Positions 26,400 to 40,000 of a DNA stretch of 64,000 bases are shown here, in pieces. Within the stretch, counting starts at the first letter, position 1. Each line of letters starts with the position of its first letter. The stretch is from positions 2,906,018 through 2,970,017 of the forward strand of contig OZ026551.1 of the NCBI GenBank assembly GCA_964020155.1. Reading direction: 5' to 3'. The position numbers and the translations under genes were made by a program. Origin of the DNA: Chondrilla cf. caribensis. Taxonomy: Eukaryota > Porifera > Demospongiae > Chondrillida > Chondrillidae. The notes beneath the pieces are model-generated. The model saw nothing but the letters and a program-made list of their open reading frames with translations. It did no database searches and was not told the origin of the DNA.

Positions 26400-27300
26400 A
26401 GCAGCTGAATATATTCAAAGATACAGATTACAGATCCAATACCAGCATCTTTGCAATCTGTAGGTGGTTGTAAACACTATTTGAAAGGAGACAAATGCAA
26501 GTATGTAAAATATTGCCACCATAGAATAGCTGAATACTATAGTAGATGTGGATATTGCTAATAGTCAGTCTAAGAGACACCATCAATTGAAGACAACATA
26601 ATACTATTGTATGGAATCTGATCTAACTCTAAGGGTTGTTCTTAGTCCAATCACCAATAATAAGCAGATACTTAAAATCAGCACTGATACAGATACAGCA
26701 CCCTGCAATGTGCTTAGTATGTTGGTAACCTGGCTAATACACTTCATATGATCCTTATTTCATGAACACTATGTCAGCCAATACTGCTAGTGAGTACCAC
26801 TAATGAGTACAGATTTGGTATGTCTTAAGATATGTACATGTATGATTGTGTGTGTGTGTGTGTGTTAAATGAAATGAAAATGTACAAATGTGATGAGTTC
26901 TTAGAGTGGTTAGTATATTCCAGTAAGTGGGAAGCCTTGTTATAGACAACATACTTTATACCGCTGCTTGTTCTCATAACAATCTTAGTGTATGTAGCAT
27001 TAATCAATTTACTGACTAGCATATTACTCTACTAATACTGATAGTAAGTGCTGCTGATGAGAAATACAGATTTGGTATGCCCTTCAGATATGAACATGTA
27101 CTTACTAAGTAAGTTTGACTTGGCTGTGTGTGTGTGTGTGTAAAATGAAATGAAAATGTACAAATGTGATGAGTTCTTAGAGTGGCTTGTCTATTCCAGA
27201 AAGTGGGAAGCCCTTCTTATAGACTTAACATACTTTCTGTGGTTGCTGGTTCTTGTAACATTTTCAGTGTCTGTAGCATTCAGACTAGCTACTATGTGTG
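26400..27300 (+). repeat. Second copy of the fossil-frame repeat block
   Basis: Matches 900-1790 along its length, with the two MYKCDEFLEW units at about 26870 and 27150. The first loses frame at GAAGCCTTG; the second frameshifts after about 25 codons. Confidence 0.6.
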
Positions 27301-27519
27301 GTAAGCACAATGCAACAAATGTGAAGTATATGAAAATGTACAATAAAAATAATAGTGATTTAGACCAATTTTATTGGGGTTTCATTACTTATTTACCTCA
27401 TAATATTATACCAATATGTGGATCTATAGTTGTTCAATTTGCACTTACAGAAATGAATAATATAGTGAATCCCCCTGTTAAACCCTGTATAGAATAATAC
27501 AGTACATATAAGTGTGAGG

Positions 27520-27583
27520 TCTTCTGTTAGTGATTGCTCTAATACTGGTCATTACCATCACAACAGTTGTCTACCTCACAAGG
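27520..27583 (+). pseudogene. Relic transmembrane exon (copy 2)
   Basis: Encodes the same LLVIALILVITITTVVYLTR run as 1985-2051, ending AG|GTATGG. It has no intact partner exons. Confidence 0.5.
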
Positions 27584-27599
27584 TATGGAGATTAATGAT

Positions 27600-29100
27600 A
27601 TACTAGCAGCAACTGTATTTGACTGTTATAATGTCTATCTGACAGTGTGGGAAGAGTGTACTGTGTTGTGCTCTTTGTGCATGCACATACATGTGCATAA
27701 GGTGTATATGGACTGTAGGTATATGTACCGACATCAAGTTGTATGTGATGAATGTACATGCATGTATGTAAATATGTTGATACGCTGATGCAAATGATTT
27801 ATGACTATAGGTTCATTCATATACCGTACACACATAATGTATGTGTTAAAATTCAAAGAATAATTCATAACATATTCCAATAAATTTACAAATATCAATA
27901 CGAGCTCTAAATTCTGCAATCTTACTGCCCCTCACTCTCTGACATTCTATAGAAAGCACAAGAGAAATGCAATAAGAAGGTACTATTATCTCATGTTTTT
28001 CCAACATTCCTGCGAGCAGACTCAAGTGAATCCGTTAATGGAGACAAATACTTACTGTCTTACGTACTAGTCTAAGAGTCTATCAACTATAGAGCAGCTG
28101 CACATGGTGTCACTGTTCGGCCTACTTAATTTTCACATGTCAAAAATGTATGTTGGCCATTGGCATTTCTAGCTGCAGTGACTATTTACTCTCCTGCAAT
28201 ACCACGAGCAAGAAAGTATTTTGCGAAAGTGTCCTTCATCAGTGGAAAGTATCCTTACACCTCTAAGAGAGGTGATTCTTCACAGGATAATAGTGATTTC
28301 TCGAATTTTTAGTAAGTACATTGATGATGATGTACACAGTGCTTTCAGTATGAGCATTGGACATGTATGGCAGGCCTTGCAGAAACCTGCTAACACATTG
28401 CTGCCATACTTTACTGGTTGAAGACCACAGTCCATGCATATTCTGGCACAATCACAAAAGTGGCTTTCCCCAACATGTCATGCAGCAATGAAGACATCAA
28501 AACAGCAGAAAAGAGTGAACACTTATAAGCTATGAACCATACAATGTCATATTATGCAGTAATTACATGCCTGTACATTTGTATAAGCAGAAAGTTAGCT
28601 AAGCTAGTAATGTTAGTAAAGTGTCAAGTGTTATGTAATAATACTAAAATTAAATGAAATAGAATATAAACTAATAAAAATTATATGCAAACTGGTGAGT
28701 TTGTCAACTTCTTCCAGCATGCAATGGACTAATTTGGATCCCCCCACCCTCAGGACTGCGGATCATCACTCAACGCTGACCTAAATTTGGAAATCAACAG
28801 GGGTGCTGAATGATTTTTTTTTTCTGGAGACCACATTTAGGCCCTAACAAGGATCAAAACCACAGTAAATGGGACATGTTCTGCAATATTCACCCTACAC
28901 CCTATAACATCTCTGTAAATATAGATGACATGTACATGTATGTGATTCTGCACAACGTGAGCACATGTTGGGGCCAATAAATATATTCAGATTGGTACAG
29001 GTCTGTCCTTGGCATCAAACTTGGCCCCATAGCTCCAAATCCACACCCTTGAAGTAAGCATACATAGGCAGCACAGCATACATATGTTGTTATTCATGTA
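27600..29100 (+). other. Second relic unit, 3' part
   Basis: Follows 2100-2950 with indels. An insertion of about 400 bp relative to copy 1 (about 27960-28340) includes TCCTGCAATACCACGAGC and shows no gene. The conserved 100-bp block is at 28420-28520. No exon claimed on the plus strand. Confidence 0.4.
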
Positions 29101-29118
29101 CCAGCAGTTCGTACTCAC

Positions 29119-29276
29119 CTCTAACAAAATGAACACTGGAAATGTAGGTGTTTCGGTCGTGGTTAATATAATCCTTTCTTGTGATAGCACAAAGCCACAG
29201 ACGTCGCAGTTCAGCATCCTTAGGGATTCTTTAGAAGTACAAGCCTATGCTCTTGACTTCCTTCTCGGATCTGTTC
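29119..29276 (-). pseudogene. Minus-strand CxxC exon, copy 2
   Basis: Same 158-nt length, acceptor (TTTGTAG) and donor (GAG|GTGAGT) as 2948-3105, and the frame MLNCDVCGFVLSQERIILT is preserved, but an in-frame TAG lies upstream in the exon. Either the reading starts at the inner Met or this copy is dead. Confidence 0.35.
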
Positions 29277-29499
29277 CTACAAAGAGGTGCACACCACGAA
29301 TAGCCATCTTCTCACGTACAACATGTAGATTGCCATGCGGAGGTAAACATCACGTCTAGATGGAAGAAAGAAACTCTAGTTCCATGGCTGAGATGAAGAC
29401 GTTAATTATAACTGTCTTGTAGGGTCCGTATGGAGATCAGAGGAACGATTCTCTTCTCTTCCGAAGCTGATAGGCGGAATATGTTCATCATAATAGTAT

Positions 29500-29647
29500 A
29501 GTCTGAGTGACGTTTGAGTAATGATTCAATGTGGACGGTAGGAAGTCTAGTGCATCGATCGCAGCTGTTACACCGACAACAGATTGACACCTTGCACGAT
29601 AAAAAGAAATTTCCTGAGTCGTGATCACTCTGTTCACTATCGGCCAT
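29500..29647 (-). CDS. Divergent Cys-rich reading frame, head-to-head with gene B
   Basis: An ATG on the minus strand at 29647 opens MADSEQSDHDSGNFFLSCK and runs through ICCRCNSCDRCTR. The frame stays open to about 29402, but coding beyond the Cys cluster is unsupported. The start lies 225 bp from the gene B signal-exon ATG on the opposite strand, so both could fire from one bidirectional promoter. Function unknown; the Cys cluster suggests zinc binding. Confidence 0.4.
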
Positions 29648-29871
29648 TTTTCTTCTGCATCCTCTCGCATGATAATACAGTGGTGATAATTGAGCGAACT
29701 TCAAACGACCTACTGTACAAAAACAACCCGCAGCAAATGGTTAGAATTACGTCACAAGTCAAGTGTGGCGCGAGATCCATTGAGAAATCTTAAAAATACA
29801 GTAGTATAAGAGCATGTCTACTTCTCATTTGTTTCCGTTGTTCGGAATAAGGTACGATTCACCACAGTGGA
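29640..29871 (+). promoter_or_regulatory. Gene B promoter region
   Basis: Closely similar to the gene A promoter. A TATAAGA at 29805-29811 stands where gene A has TATAAAA, 67 bp upstream of the ATG at 29872. The CGGCCATTTT motif is at 29641-29650, overlapping the minus-strand ATG. Confidence 0.45.
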
Positions 29872-30352
29872 ATGTCATTCTTCATCATTACAACTATTGT
29901 TTTATGCTGGAGCGTTGGTGAGACCCTTTAATAGAAATGACGTATTTATCGACATTTTAGTGAAGTGTACCTGTCTTTCTGCAATGATTCTAATAACGGT
30001 GGTAGGTGTGTGCATTATTTTCAATTATTACCATTGAACCGTTCTAAAGGTACCACTACTAGTGCTCGGATAGGAAAGTCTCAGCCAGCACCACCCACTC
30101 TCCTGACCAGTCCTGCTACTGTCACTGCTATTGTTGGTAAGGCTGTGATTGTGTTTTGTCATGAACCAGGTGGTACTGTACAGTGGTATGGTCCTGATGG
30201 AGGAGTAGTACCATCAAGTGGAGATGTTAGACAGGAGGAACCTAGCAGTGGAAGACAACTTCTGTTCACTAGCTACCAGCCATCTCAGGGAGGACAATAT
30301 CAGTGTAAAACAAGTAAAGATGGTACCACCAGTACACTGTATGTGATATTTG
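29872..30352 (+). CDS. Gene B exons 1-2: signal peptide and Ig domain
   Basis: Exon 29872-29917 encodes MSFFIITTIVLCWSV, with a GTGAGA donor. Exon 30050-30352 (303 nt, phase 1-1) encodes an Ig domain with Cys in IVFCHEPGG, Trp in VQWYGPDGG and the GGQYQCKT strand-F motif. Lengths and phases match gene A exactly. Confidence 0.8.
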
Positions 30353-33300
30353 GTGAGTGAAAAGTGTAGTATCTTTGAAAAGGGAGTTGTTCGACTAGGT
30401 AGCATCTTATGTATCTTACCACTGACAAAGGTAGCAGTCAGCTGCCGAAACATTAATTTTGGTGAAATAAATCATTTATGGCTGGTGATATTCCAATGAA
30501 CTTATCCACAAGTGCAGTATCTGTAGTAATCACCACCTTACCTATTTCCAACATTAATACATACCTCCTGTCATATTAATACTACGTGAAAATAAATGTC
30601 TATAAATGTGAGCGTGCAAGCGAAAAGGGCCCTTAGCCATTGTTATCATAATGTTCAGAATGTATCAAAACAGCCAAATAACACAAAATTTTCGGTTTTC
30701 GTTTTATTCGATCAAATTGCTTATATAGTGATAAAGAATAAGTTCTGAAAGCGTCCCGCCGATATGATTTGTACTTTTCGAGAACGAAGCCTTTTCGTCA
30801 AGCATTCAAAGTCGCCATTTTAAATTATACGGAGTTATGCGGTTCCATCTTGAGTGTGGATTCGCCTTGAATGACGTCATGAATTTCCATTGGTCAGTAT
30901 ACTTTACATCTTCAGTATACGGATCCAGGGCCAAAAACGGAAATGAGCTTGTTATCCGTTATAACGTTGCGCGGAGGGACTCAAACAAAGACCCGTAGCG
31001 CATAAATAGTCGCTCCTATGCTCTATATGATAGCGCCATCGTCTGCAGTGTGGAATAGGCTATCGAACAATACCAAAAACGCGCATTCGACAAAAAATCG
31101 CTAAGGGCCCTTTTCGCTTGCACATACACAAATGTCTTTATAGTTCTACTCATTAATAGAGTGAATGTAGCTCCAAGTTGATGTATTGACTTTTCATGAT
31201 GACACACAATTTCTTTTATGAATTTTAGATAGTTATTGATTATCTGGATTAAAAAATGGAAATTAGGAAGATATAATATTCAATTCAATTCAATTCAATT
31301 CAAATATAATATAATTATACAATACTATTCAATTATAATAGTATCTATAACTTTGTAATTTGTTGGTGGTTGTAAACACTATTCATAAATACATTATGTA
31401 AAATATTGCCACCATAGAACAGCTCAATACTCTAGTAGATGTGGACATTGTTAATAGTCATTATAAGACATCAGACTCACCATTAATTAATGAAATCATA
31501 GAATATAATCCAGTCCTAAGGGTTATTATTGGTGCAAGCACCATTAATAAACAGATACGTACTTTAATATCAGCACTGATACAGATACAAAACCGTGCAA
31601 CTGTCTCATGCACTTCACTTGATCCCTACCTCATGTACACTATGTGAGCCAATACTGATAGTCAATGCCACTGATAAGAAGTGCAGCTTTGGTATGCCTT
31701 TCAGATATGTACATCAGTACATGTACTTGGTAACTAAGTAAGTTTGACTTGTCTGTGTGTGTGTGTGTTAAATGAAATGAAAATGTACAAATGTGATGAG
31801 TTCTTAGAGTGGTTAGTCTATTCCAGTAAGTGGGAAGCCCTTCTTATAGACAACATACATTATTTTGGCTGCTTGTTCTCATAACAATTTTAGTGTCTTT
31901 TACACTTATCAATTAACAGACTAGCATACATACTAGTTGTGATAGGCACAGTAATTAATTTGGTGGTAGTATTCTGAATGGTGTTGAAAGTTTCAACTTA
32001 TTACATACTGGAGTTTACATTGAAACGCAACAGCTTCACTTGAAAGCAGGCACATGATATAAATATGATTGTGTGCTAGGACATTATGTAAGGCATACAT
32101 TATGTATGGCAGTATATAACAAGGGAATGGCTGCAGGTGGTTCCAATGTATCTCTTGTTAACTTGCTGCATGGGATGAGCTGTGGCTGTAGTGGCCAGGG
32201 AAGAATTGAGCATATAGTGTAGCAACAGTTGATCATCTAGGGTGTTTTTGAGCAAATAGATATTGGAAAGTAGACTCTGATGTGTCACAATTACACATTG
32301 CACTATGAATTTACATGTGGTTTCGCTAATGTATGTAAATATTTGTACTTTGTATCAGCTACTTTAACTTTGCCCATTGTGTTTCAGAGATGATTGTTGG
32401 ACCTGCATCTCAACTAAGAAATGGCATATATAGTTGTCAAAAGTTCAATGTTATGGATATAATAATATATGCATACTTAGATACATACAAGCATACTGCA
32501 ACTCGAACACCAAAATTACTTGTTTCGCTTTTCAGCATGGCAATAATCATTATTTATATCAAAGATTATAAGCATGATACTGAATTTAGAATGTGTTTTA
32601 CCCGTGATTATTACAGCAATGGATGTTTGAGTTGGAATATAATAGTCCCCTCACCTACATGGCTTTCATTGAATGGCTTCTTATAGAAATGACTCCACAT
32701 TATAGCACAACATAGGCATATGTACAACAATGTAATGCACACACTTTACAATGTACATGTGCTTATGCTGTGCTATAATGAGGAGGTTTGCTTTTAAGAA
32801 GCTACAACAATTCATACAACTACTATTGCACAACAATATAGTTGATTGTTGTGATTAGCTAGCACTGTTGTCTGCCCACCATACAATATGTAGGGCATGT
32901 CCAACTTGATATTGTAAATTATGATTAAAATTGTACTTTCTATTTAATTTCCTTACATTGACATATTTTAATAATGAATGTTTCATGAATTGTATTTTGT
33001 GGTATTCATTGCAGAACCAAATAATATATCCACTACAAGAGTAACAACTGTGACCACATCAACCACACAGACAGCATCCACGGCACCAAAACCTAACACA
33101 CCAACGCAATCACCTTCACCATCGCCTACACCACAACTGCCCACCAAGGTAGAAGGTGTTAGAGTTACTAGAACTGTACAAGGTTCATCTCCAGCTTTGA
33201 GAGTGTCATGGACTGCAGTCAGTGGAAGTGGTATCACCTACACTGTATGTTACAGTACGACTAGTGGAACACGTTCTGGGTCACCATCTGGTGCCAACTG

Positions 33301-33974
33301 TGGTACTAGGGGAATCACTGGTACATCTACCACACTGGGTCCACTTGGTAAAGGAACGGCCTACTACATCTGGGTAGCTGCTGTGTCATCAGGTGGACGA
33401 GGAGCATACAGTGATAGACGACAGGCAAGAACCTACAATAGTAAGTTCCAAACTTTATCAAGTACCTATAGTGCTGATATGCACTACATACTGGGGACTG
33501 GGACTCTTGGTGCACTGATCTTAGGTGTTTTGTATAATGTGTATGAATCACCATATTAATGTTGTCTGCTACTCTAATGGTAATCCATATTTCAACTCTA
33601 AATTTGTGTCAGACAATTCAAAGTCAGACTGACTCAATCTACAATAATTGCTGTTGATGAGTTATTTGTACTCTCCTTCTCTGGCCTCCTTGTCTATTTT
33701 CCTTGATACTTTGGTGTTTAATTTCTATGCGTGATTTTGTTATGTTATGATGTGTTACCACTGCCCTGCGTCTATTCTAATTAGATGGGTAATGTTTGAG
33801 ATGGTTGATAAGCTTTATTCCAGCAATTTAATTGATTTTTTTTCAAAATACGTATGTTAGTTTGGACTCTTTAAATTCAGTACACGCAGAACCCCAAAAA
33901 ATGGAGTACTGAAATGGTACCTACAAAATCCTGGACTTGCTGAATTCTGTACTCATTAAAATTGGTAGCTCTAA

Positions 33975-34007
<33 letters not shown>

Positions 34008-37000
34008 TTCCTAATTATATACCTACGGTACCTACTGTGACATCACATTAGATTTGTGTCACCTTTGAATGTTTGTAATTTCACCCATCCAGAAGACATG
34101 CTAAGATGCATATCAAACCTGAGGGAATCCCAAATTATGAACTTTGTCAGTAGTCTTTTAAATCTACATCTACATAGAAAACTGTTTAACATAACAAATA
34201 GAAGTCTATTGAATTGATTTATAGCTAATTATCATGGATATTAAGTATTCACCACTCTATCAATCCTTCACATAGTACCTTCAAAGGTTAGTCGTCTTAC
34301 CCTCACCAAAGCAGCAAGATCAGGAAGACCAGCTCTTACAATGACCTGGACTGCACCTCAGAGTGACCGTACCATCACTAAATACCAAGTGCAGTACAGA
34401 AGAAGTGGTACCACCAGTTGGAGTACAAAGGATGTGACATCAAGATCCACCACCCTGGAGAACCTCCCTGCTGGTACTGGTTATCAAGTTCAAGTGAGAG
34501 CTGTTTCTGATGTTGGAGGTGGTCCATACAGTGATGTGGGGACACAAATTACACCTCGAGGTATGAATGCCACAACTGCTTCTGATGTAGTCAGATCTGG
34601 GGTGGATGCAGAAAAGAATTATTCAAAATTCCTATTTTGACATGCTGATATTGTGTAGAAGTGAAAAAAAAACGAAAAAACTTGCCTTTGACCCTCAATA
34701 GGACCCTGGATTTTGATTATGTGTATGTATAGTTTAGCGATAAGTAACAAGAATGCCTAATTTCACAACCTTTTTCGCAAGAAGTTTTGTATGTACATTT
34801 ACCCTTACTTGAACACATATGCCAGGACTAGTAGTCTTGTTTTGTTGATTTTTCAGGTACAACGTTTTTATGTATGTATGTATTAATTCATAGAAATCAG
34901 TAAATGGTATATTCAAGTATGATGGACAACAATTTATTGACTGCTACATTCCATTCTTTCACATAGTACCTTCAAAGGTTATCCCTCGTCCTGTCCTCAC
35001 CAAAACAGCAACAGCAGGAAGACCAGCTCTGAGAGTAACTTGGACTGCACCAGGAAGTGAACGAAGGATCATCAGATACCAAGTGCAGTACAGAAGAAGT
35101 GGTACCACTAGTTGGAGTACAAAGTATGTGACATCAAGATCCACCACCCTGGAGAACCTCCCTGCTGGTACTGGTTATCAGGTTCGAGTGAGAGCTGTTT
35201 CTGATGTTGGAACTGGTCCATACAGTGATATGAGAACACAAATTACACCTCGAGGTATGAATGTCACAACTTCTTTTGATGTATTCAGATCTGCATGGGG
35301 TGGATGCATGAAAGGGATATTCAAATTTTCTATTTTAACATGCTAAAACAGTGTAAAAACAAAACAACATCAAAAATCCTGTCTTTGACCCTCAATAGGA
35401 CCCTTGAGTTTGATTATGTGTATGTATATTTTAGCTATATATAAGTAACAAGGATGCCAAACTTACAAGAAGTTTTGTATGTACATTTACCTTCATTGGA
35501 ATACATACTTATTAGTCTTGTTTTGTTGATATTTCAGGTATAAATGTTGTATTTATATTTATGTATGTTTGTAATAATTCATAGAAATCAGTAAATGGAT
35601 TATTCAAATATCATGGACAACAATTTTTGACTGCTGTACTCCATTCCTTCACGTAGTACCTTCAAAGGTTGGTCCTCTTACCCTCAGCAAAGCAGCAAGA
35701 TCAGGAAGACCAGCTCTTACAGTGACCTGGAATGCACCTCAGAGTGACCGTACCATCACTAAATACCAAGTGCAGTACAGAAGAAGTGGTACCACCAGTT
35801 GGAATACAAAGGATGTGACATCAACATCCACCACCCTGGAGTACCTCTCTGCTGGTACTAGTTATCAAGTTCAAGTGAGAGCTGTTTCTGATGTTGGAGG
35901 TGGTCCATACAGTGATGTGAGGACCCAAATTACACCTCGAGGTATGAATGTCACAACTGTTTTTGATGTAGTCATATCTGGGGTGAATGCATAAAAGTGG
36001 TATTCATAATTCCTAATTTAACATGCTGATAAATTGTAGAAGATAGAAAACATTAAAAAACTGTCTGTGACCCTCAATAGGGCCCTGGATTTCGATTATG
36101 TGTATGTATATTTTAGCTATAAGTAAGAAGGTTGCCTAATCGTACAACCGTTTATACAAGAAGTTTTGTATGTACATTTACCTTCATCGGAACACATACT
36201 TATTAGTCTTGTTTTGTTGATGTTTCAGGTATTAATGTTGCATGTATATGTATTTATCGCCCGATGATGTCATGCATCATAGGGACTGGTGTGCTGGTAA
36301 ACTGGTTACCAGGACTGTACTAACCTTCAAGCGCCCCCTAAAACCTAGCGCAACCACACAATTATAACATCAATCAACACTTTCGAAGGTCATTGTCAAT
36401 CTCGTACTGGTGAATAACTTTCTTCCTTGGCTTGATATGTTTCACTCTGTTTTTATGGTAAAAAGGTGCCCTGATCCCCAAACTCTTCCTAATTTTGGAC
36501 ACTTTGAATTGCTGCAAAGAATTTTCGTGAACCATTTTTCTGATCAAGTTTATCAAACCGATCTAAAACCTACAAAACAATGTTTAAAAGTTTTAGATAA
36601 CGTAGTAACCATTTATCATACTTGATGTTCGAAAGTAGAAAGCATCCAGAATTGAGGCACCACACCATACTCGGTTCTTGGAAATCGTCATCTTCCGTGT
36701 TGAAATCAAATCTCTCAGTAGCTAGTTCCTGGTTTTCCATACTGCTGGAAGGCTGCTTATGATGGGCCATTTTTATAGGAAGAGAAACAAAATATTATTA
36801 CCGGAATTCTAGGCAACTGTTTTGAGATAAACCACTAACTACACACCCTTCATGCCGTATTGCTTTGTTTACTGCATGGAGAACGTGTAGTAACTACTAT
36901 TATCGCCCAATGCGTCATACATCAAAGAGACCGGTATACGTACAGGTTACCAGCACTGGAGTAATCTGCAAGCGTCCCCTAAACCGTACAATTATCACAT

Positions 37001-40000
37001 CAATCAACACTTTGGAAGACCATTGTCAATCAATCAATCAGTCTTACTAGTGAGGTGCCCTGACGCTTCCTAATTTTGGACACTTTGGATTGCAAAATGT
37101 TCTCTTCGCGAACCGGCCGTTTATCGGATCAAGTTTGGTATCAAACTGATCCTTAATCCACGAAAAAACACATTCAAAGATTTGAAAAAATTAAATCTGA
37201 TTATCGTACTTGATGTTCAAAAGTAGAAAGCGTCCAGAATTGGGGCACCACACCATACTCAATTATTGGAACTTGTCATCTTCCACGTCAAAAAATCAAA
37301 TCGCTTACTCAATAGCTAGTGGTTGGCTTTCCTCACTGCTGGAAGGCTGCTAATGCTTATGATAGACCATTTTATTGAATGAAAATCAAAATTACGGGAA
37401 ATATCGAAGGGAGGAGAGAAAAGTATTTGAATTCAAACATACGGCATATTTTTAGGTGGCTACTTTGCAATAAGCCACTTACTACATGCTCTCCTTGCCG
37501 TATTTATATTTTGTTTTCTGCACTTGCCCTCGGGCACTTGGCGCCCTCGGGTCTCAAGCAGTAAGCGCAATAAGGCACAGAGAGCGTGTAGTAACTAGTA
37601 CGTATGTATGTAATCATTCATAGTAATTAGTAAATGGAATATTCAAATATCATGGACAACAATTTATTGACTACTGCACTCCATTCCTTTTCACAGTACC
37701 TTCAAAGGTTGGTCCTCTTACCCTCACCAAAGCAGCAAGATCAGGAAGACCAGCTCTTACAGTGACCTGGACTGCACCTCAGAGTGATCGTCCCATCACT
37801 AAATACCAAGTGCAGTACAGAAGAAGTGGTACCACCAGTTGGGGAACAAAGGATGTGACATCAACATCCACCACCCTGGAGAACCTCTCTGCTGGTACTG
37901 GTTATCAAGTTCAAGTAAGAGCTGTTTCTGATGTTGGAAGTGGTCCATACAGTGATTTGGGGACACAAAGTACACATCGAGGTATGAATGTCACAACTGC
38001 TTTTGATGTAGTCATATTGGGGGGGATGCATGAAGGGTATTCAAAATTACTAATTTAACATGCTGATGCAGAATAGAAGCAAGAAAACATTTGAAAAAAA
38101 CTGACTTTGACCCTCAATAGGACCCTGGATTTTGATTGTGTGTATGTATATTTTAGCTAAGTTAAATAATAAAATATTCAATATTCACGGACAACAATTT
38201 TTTTTGACTGCTGCACTCCATTCTTTAACACAGTACCTTCGAAGGTTGGTCCTCTTACCCTCACCAAAGCAGCAAGATCAGGAAGACCAGCTCTTACAGT
38301 GACCTGGACTGCACCTCAGAGTGACCGTCCCATCACTAAATACCAAGTGCAGTACAGAAGAAGTGGTACCACCAGTTGGAGTACAAAGGATGTGACATCA
38401 AGATCCACCACCCTGGAGAACCTCTCTCCTGGTACTAGTTATCAAGTTCAAGTCAGAGCTGTTTCTGATGTTGGAGGTGGTCCATACAGTGATGTGGGGA
38501 CACAAAGTACACATCGAGGTATGAATGTCACAACTGCTTTTATGTAGTCGTATCCGGGGTGCATGCATGAAAGGGGTATTCAAAATTACTAATTTAACAT
38601 GCTGCTACAGTGTAAAAGCTAGAAAACATAATCAAAACTTACTTTGACCCTCAATAGGACCCTGGATTTCGATTATGTGTATGTATATTTTAGCTATAAG
38701 TAAGAAGGATGCCTAATTGTACAACCATTTATACAAGAAGTTTTGTATGTACATTTACCTTCATCGGAACACATACTTATTAGTCTTATTTTGTTGATGT
38801 TTCAGGTATTAATGTTGCATGTATATGTATTTATCGCCCGATGATGTCATGCATCATAGGGACTGGTGTGCTGGTAAACTGGTTACCAGGACTGTACTAA
38901 CCTTCAAGCGCCCCCTAAAACCTAGCGCAACCACACAATTATAACATCAATCAACACTTTCGAAGGTCATTGTCAATCTCGTACTGGTGAATAACTTTCT
39001 TCCTTGGCTTGATATGTTTCACTCTGTTTTTATGGTAAAAAGGTGCCCTGATCCCCAAACTCTTCCTAATTTTGGACACTTTGAATTGCTGCAAAGAATT
39101 TTCGTGAACCATTTTTCTGATCAAGTTTATCAAACTGATCTTCAATCTGAAAAACAACATTTAAAAGTTTGGAATAAGTTAATACCGTATACGTTCCAAT
39201 TTTTGGTCAGGGCAACCTTCTGAAAACCTTCGTTATTTGGAGCTGCTTAGAACAGTTGGCAGAGCATGATGAAATATTAGAATGTTTTGACGAAAAATTG
39301 GAATGAAAGACGAATAATTCGAACGATGATAAATGGCCATTCACAGTGTAAAAGTTGTCGCGCCCATTCGTTGATACCACGTATATCAAGACATTTGGAC
39401 CCCAGCTTCCCAATATAGGCTCCTTTTCAAACATGAGAATGGTGAGTGTATTCAGGAATAGTCCATAATTGTCATTGACAGTCGACCAGCATTTTTCTGT
39501 TCTGCATAGTAGGTAATTTACACGATAGATACGCCATTGCTGCATATCCAGCTGAAGATGATGAAAACAACATCATTGTTCGACATATTCCGAAAGAATT
39601 TTCATGATGAAACTCCTTTTTCATCGACCACAGTGGTTTAATTGAGGAAATTGTGACAGGTGCTAGGAAGTATTCTCAAGAACCTGCAGGAATGGAGATA
39701 CCTTGTGAGCTTACTTTCACTGGAAAGAGGTCCCATGTATCAAAGTTAAAGAGACTTATAGAGAACCTGAACAGTATGGTAATACAAGTTTCAGACTACT
39801 AAATTAAATACATCTTGTAATTCTGAATCAGTATCATTAGCTGCTTCTGGAGCTACAGATCAAATATTAATCATTAATACTAATTAATTATATTAATATT
39901 AATCAAATATTATTATCAAAATAATTATAAAGAATGAACACAGCAAAGTCAAACACTACTGTCGAATTAAGACAGTCCTCATCAGAAATGTAATAAACTG

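Larger units (their letters stand above)
30353..33014 (+). other. Gene B long intron between Ig and first FN3 exon
   Basis: A 2.7-kb intron. Relative to gene A it has gained a short insert (30375-30522) and a MITE (about 30615-31122). It also carries an (ATTCA)n run at 31280-31303 and the fossil-frame repeat at 31370-31930. An ORF at 32390-32686 has no recognisable domain. Confidence 0.55.
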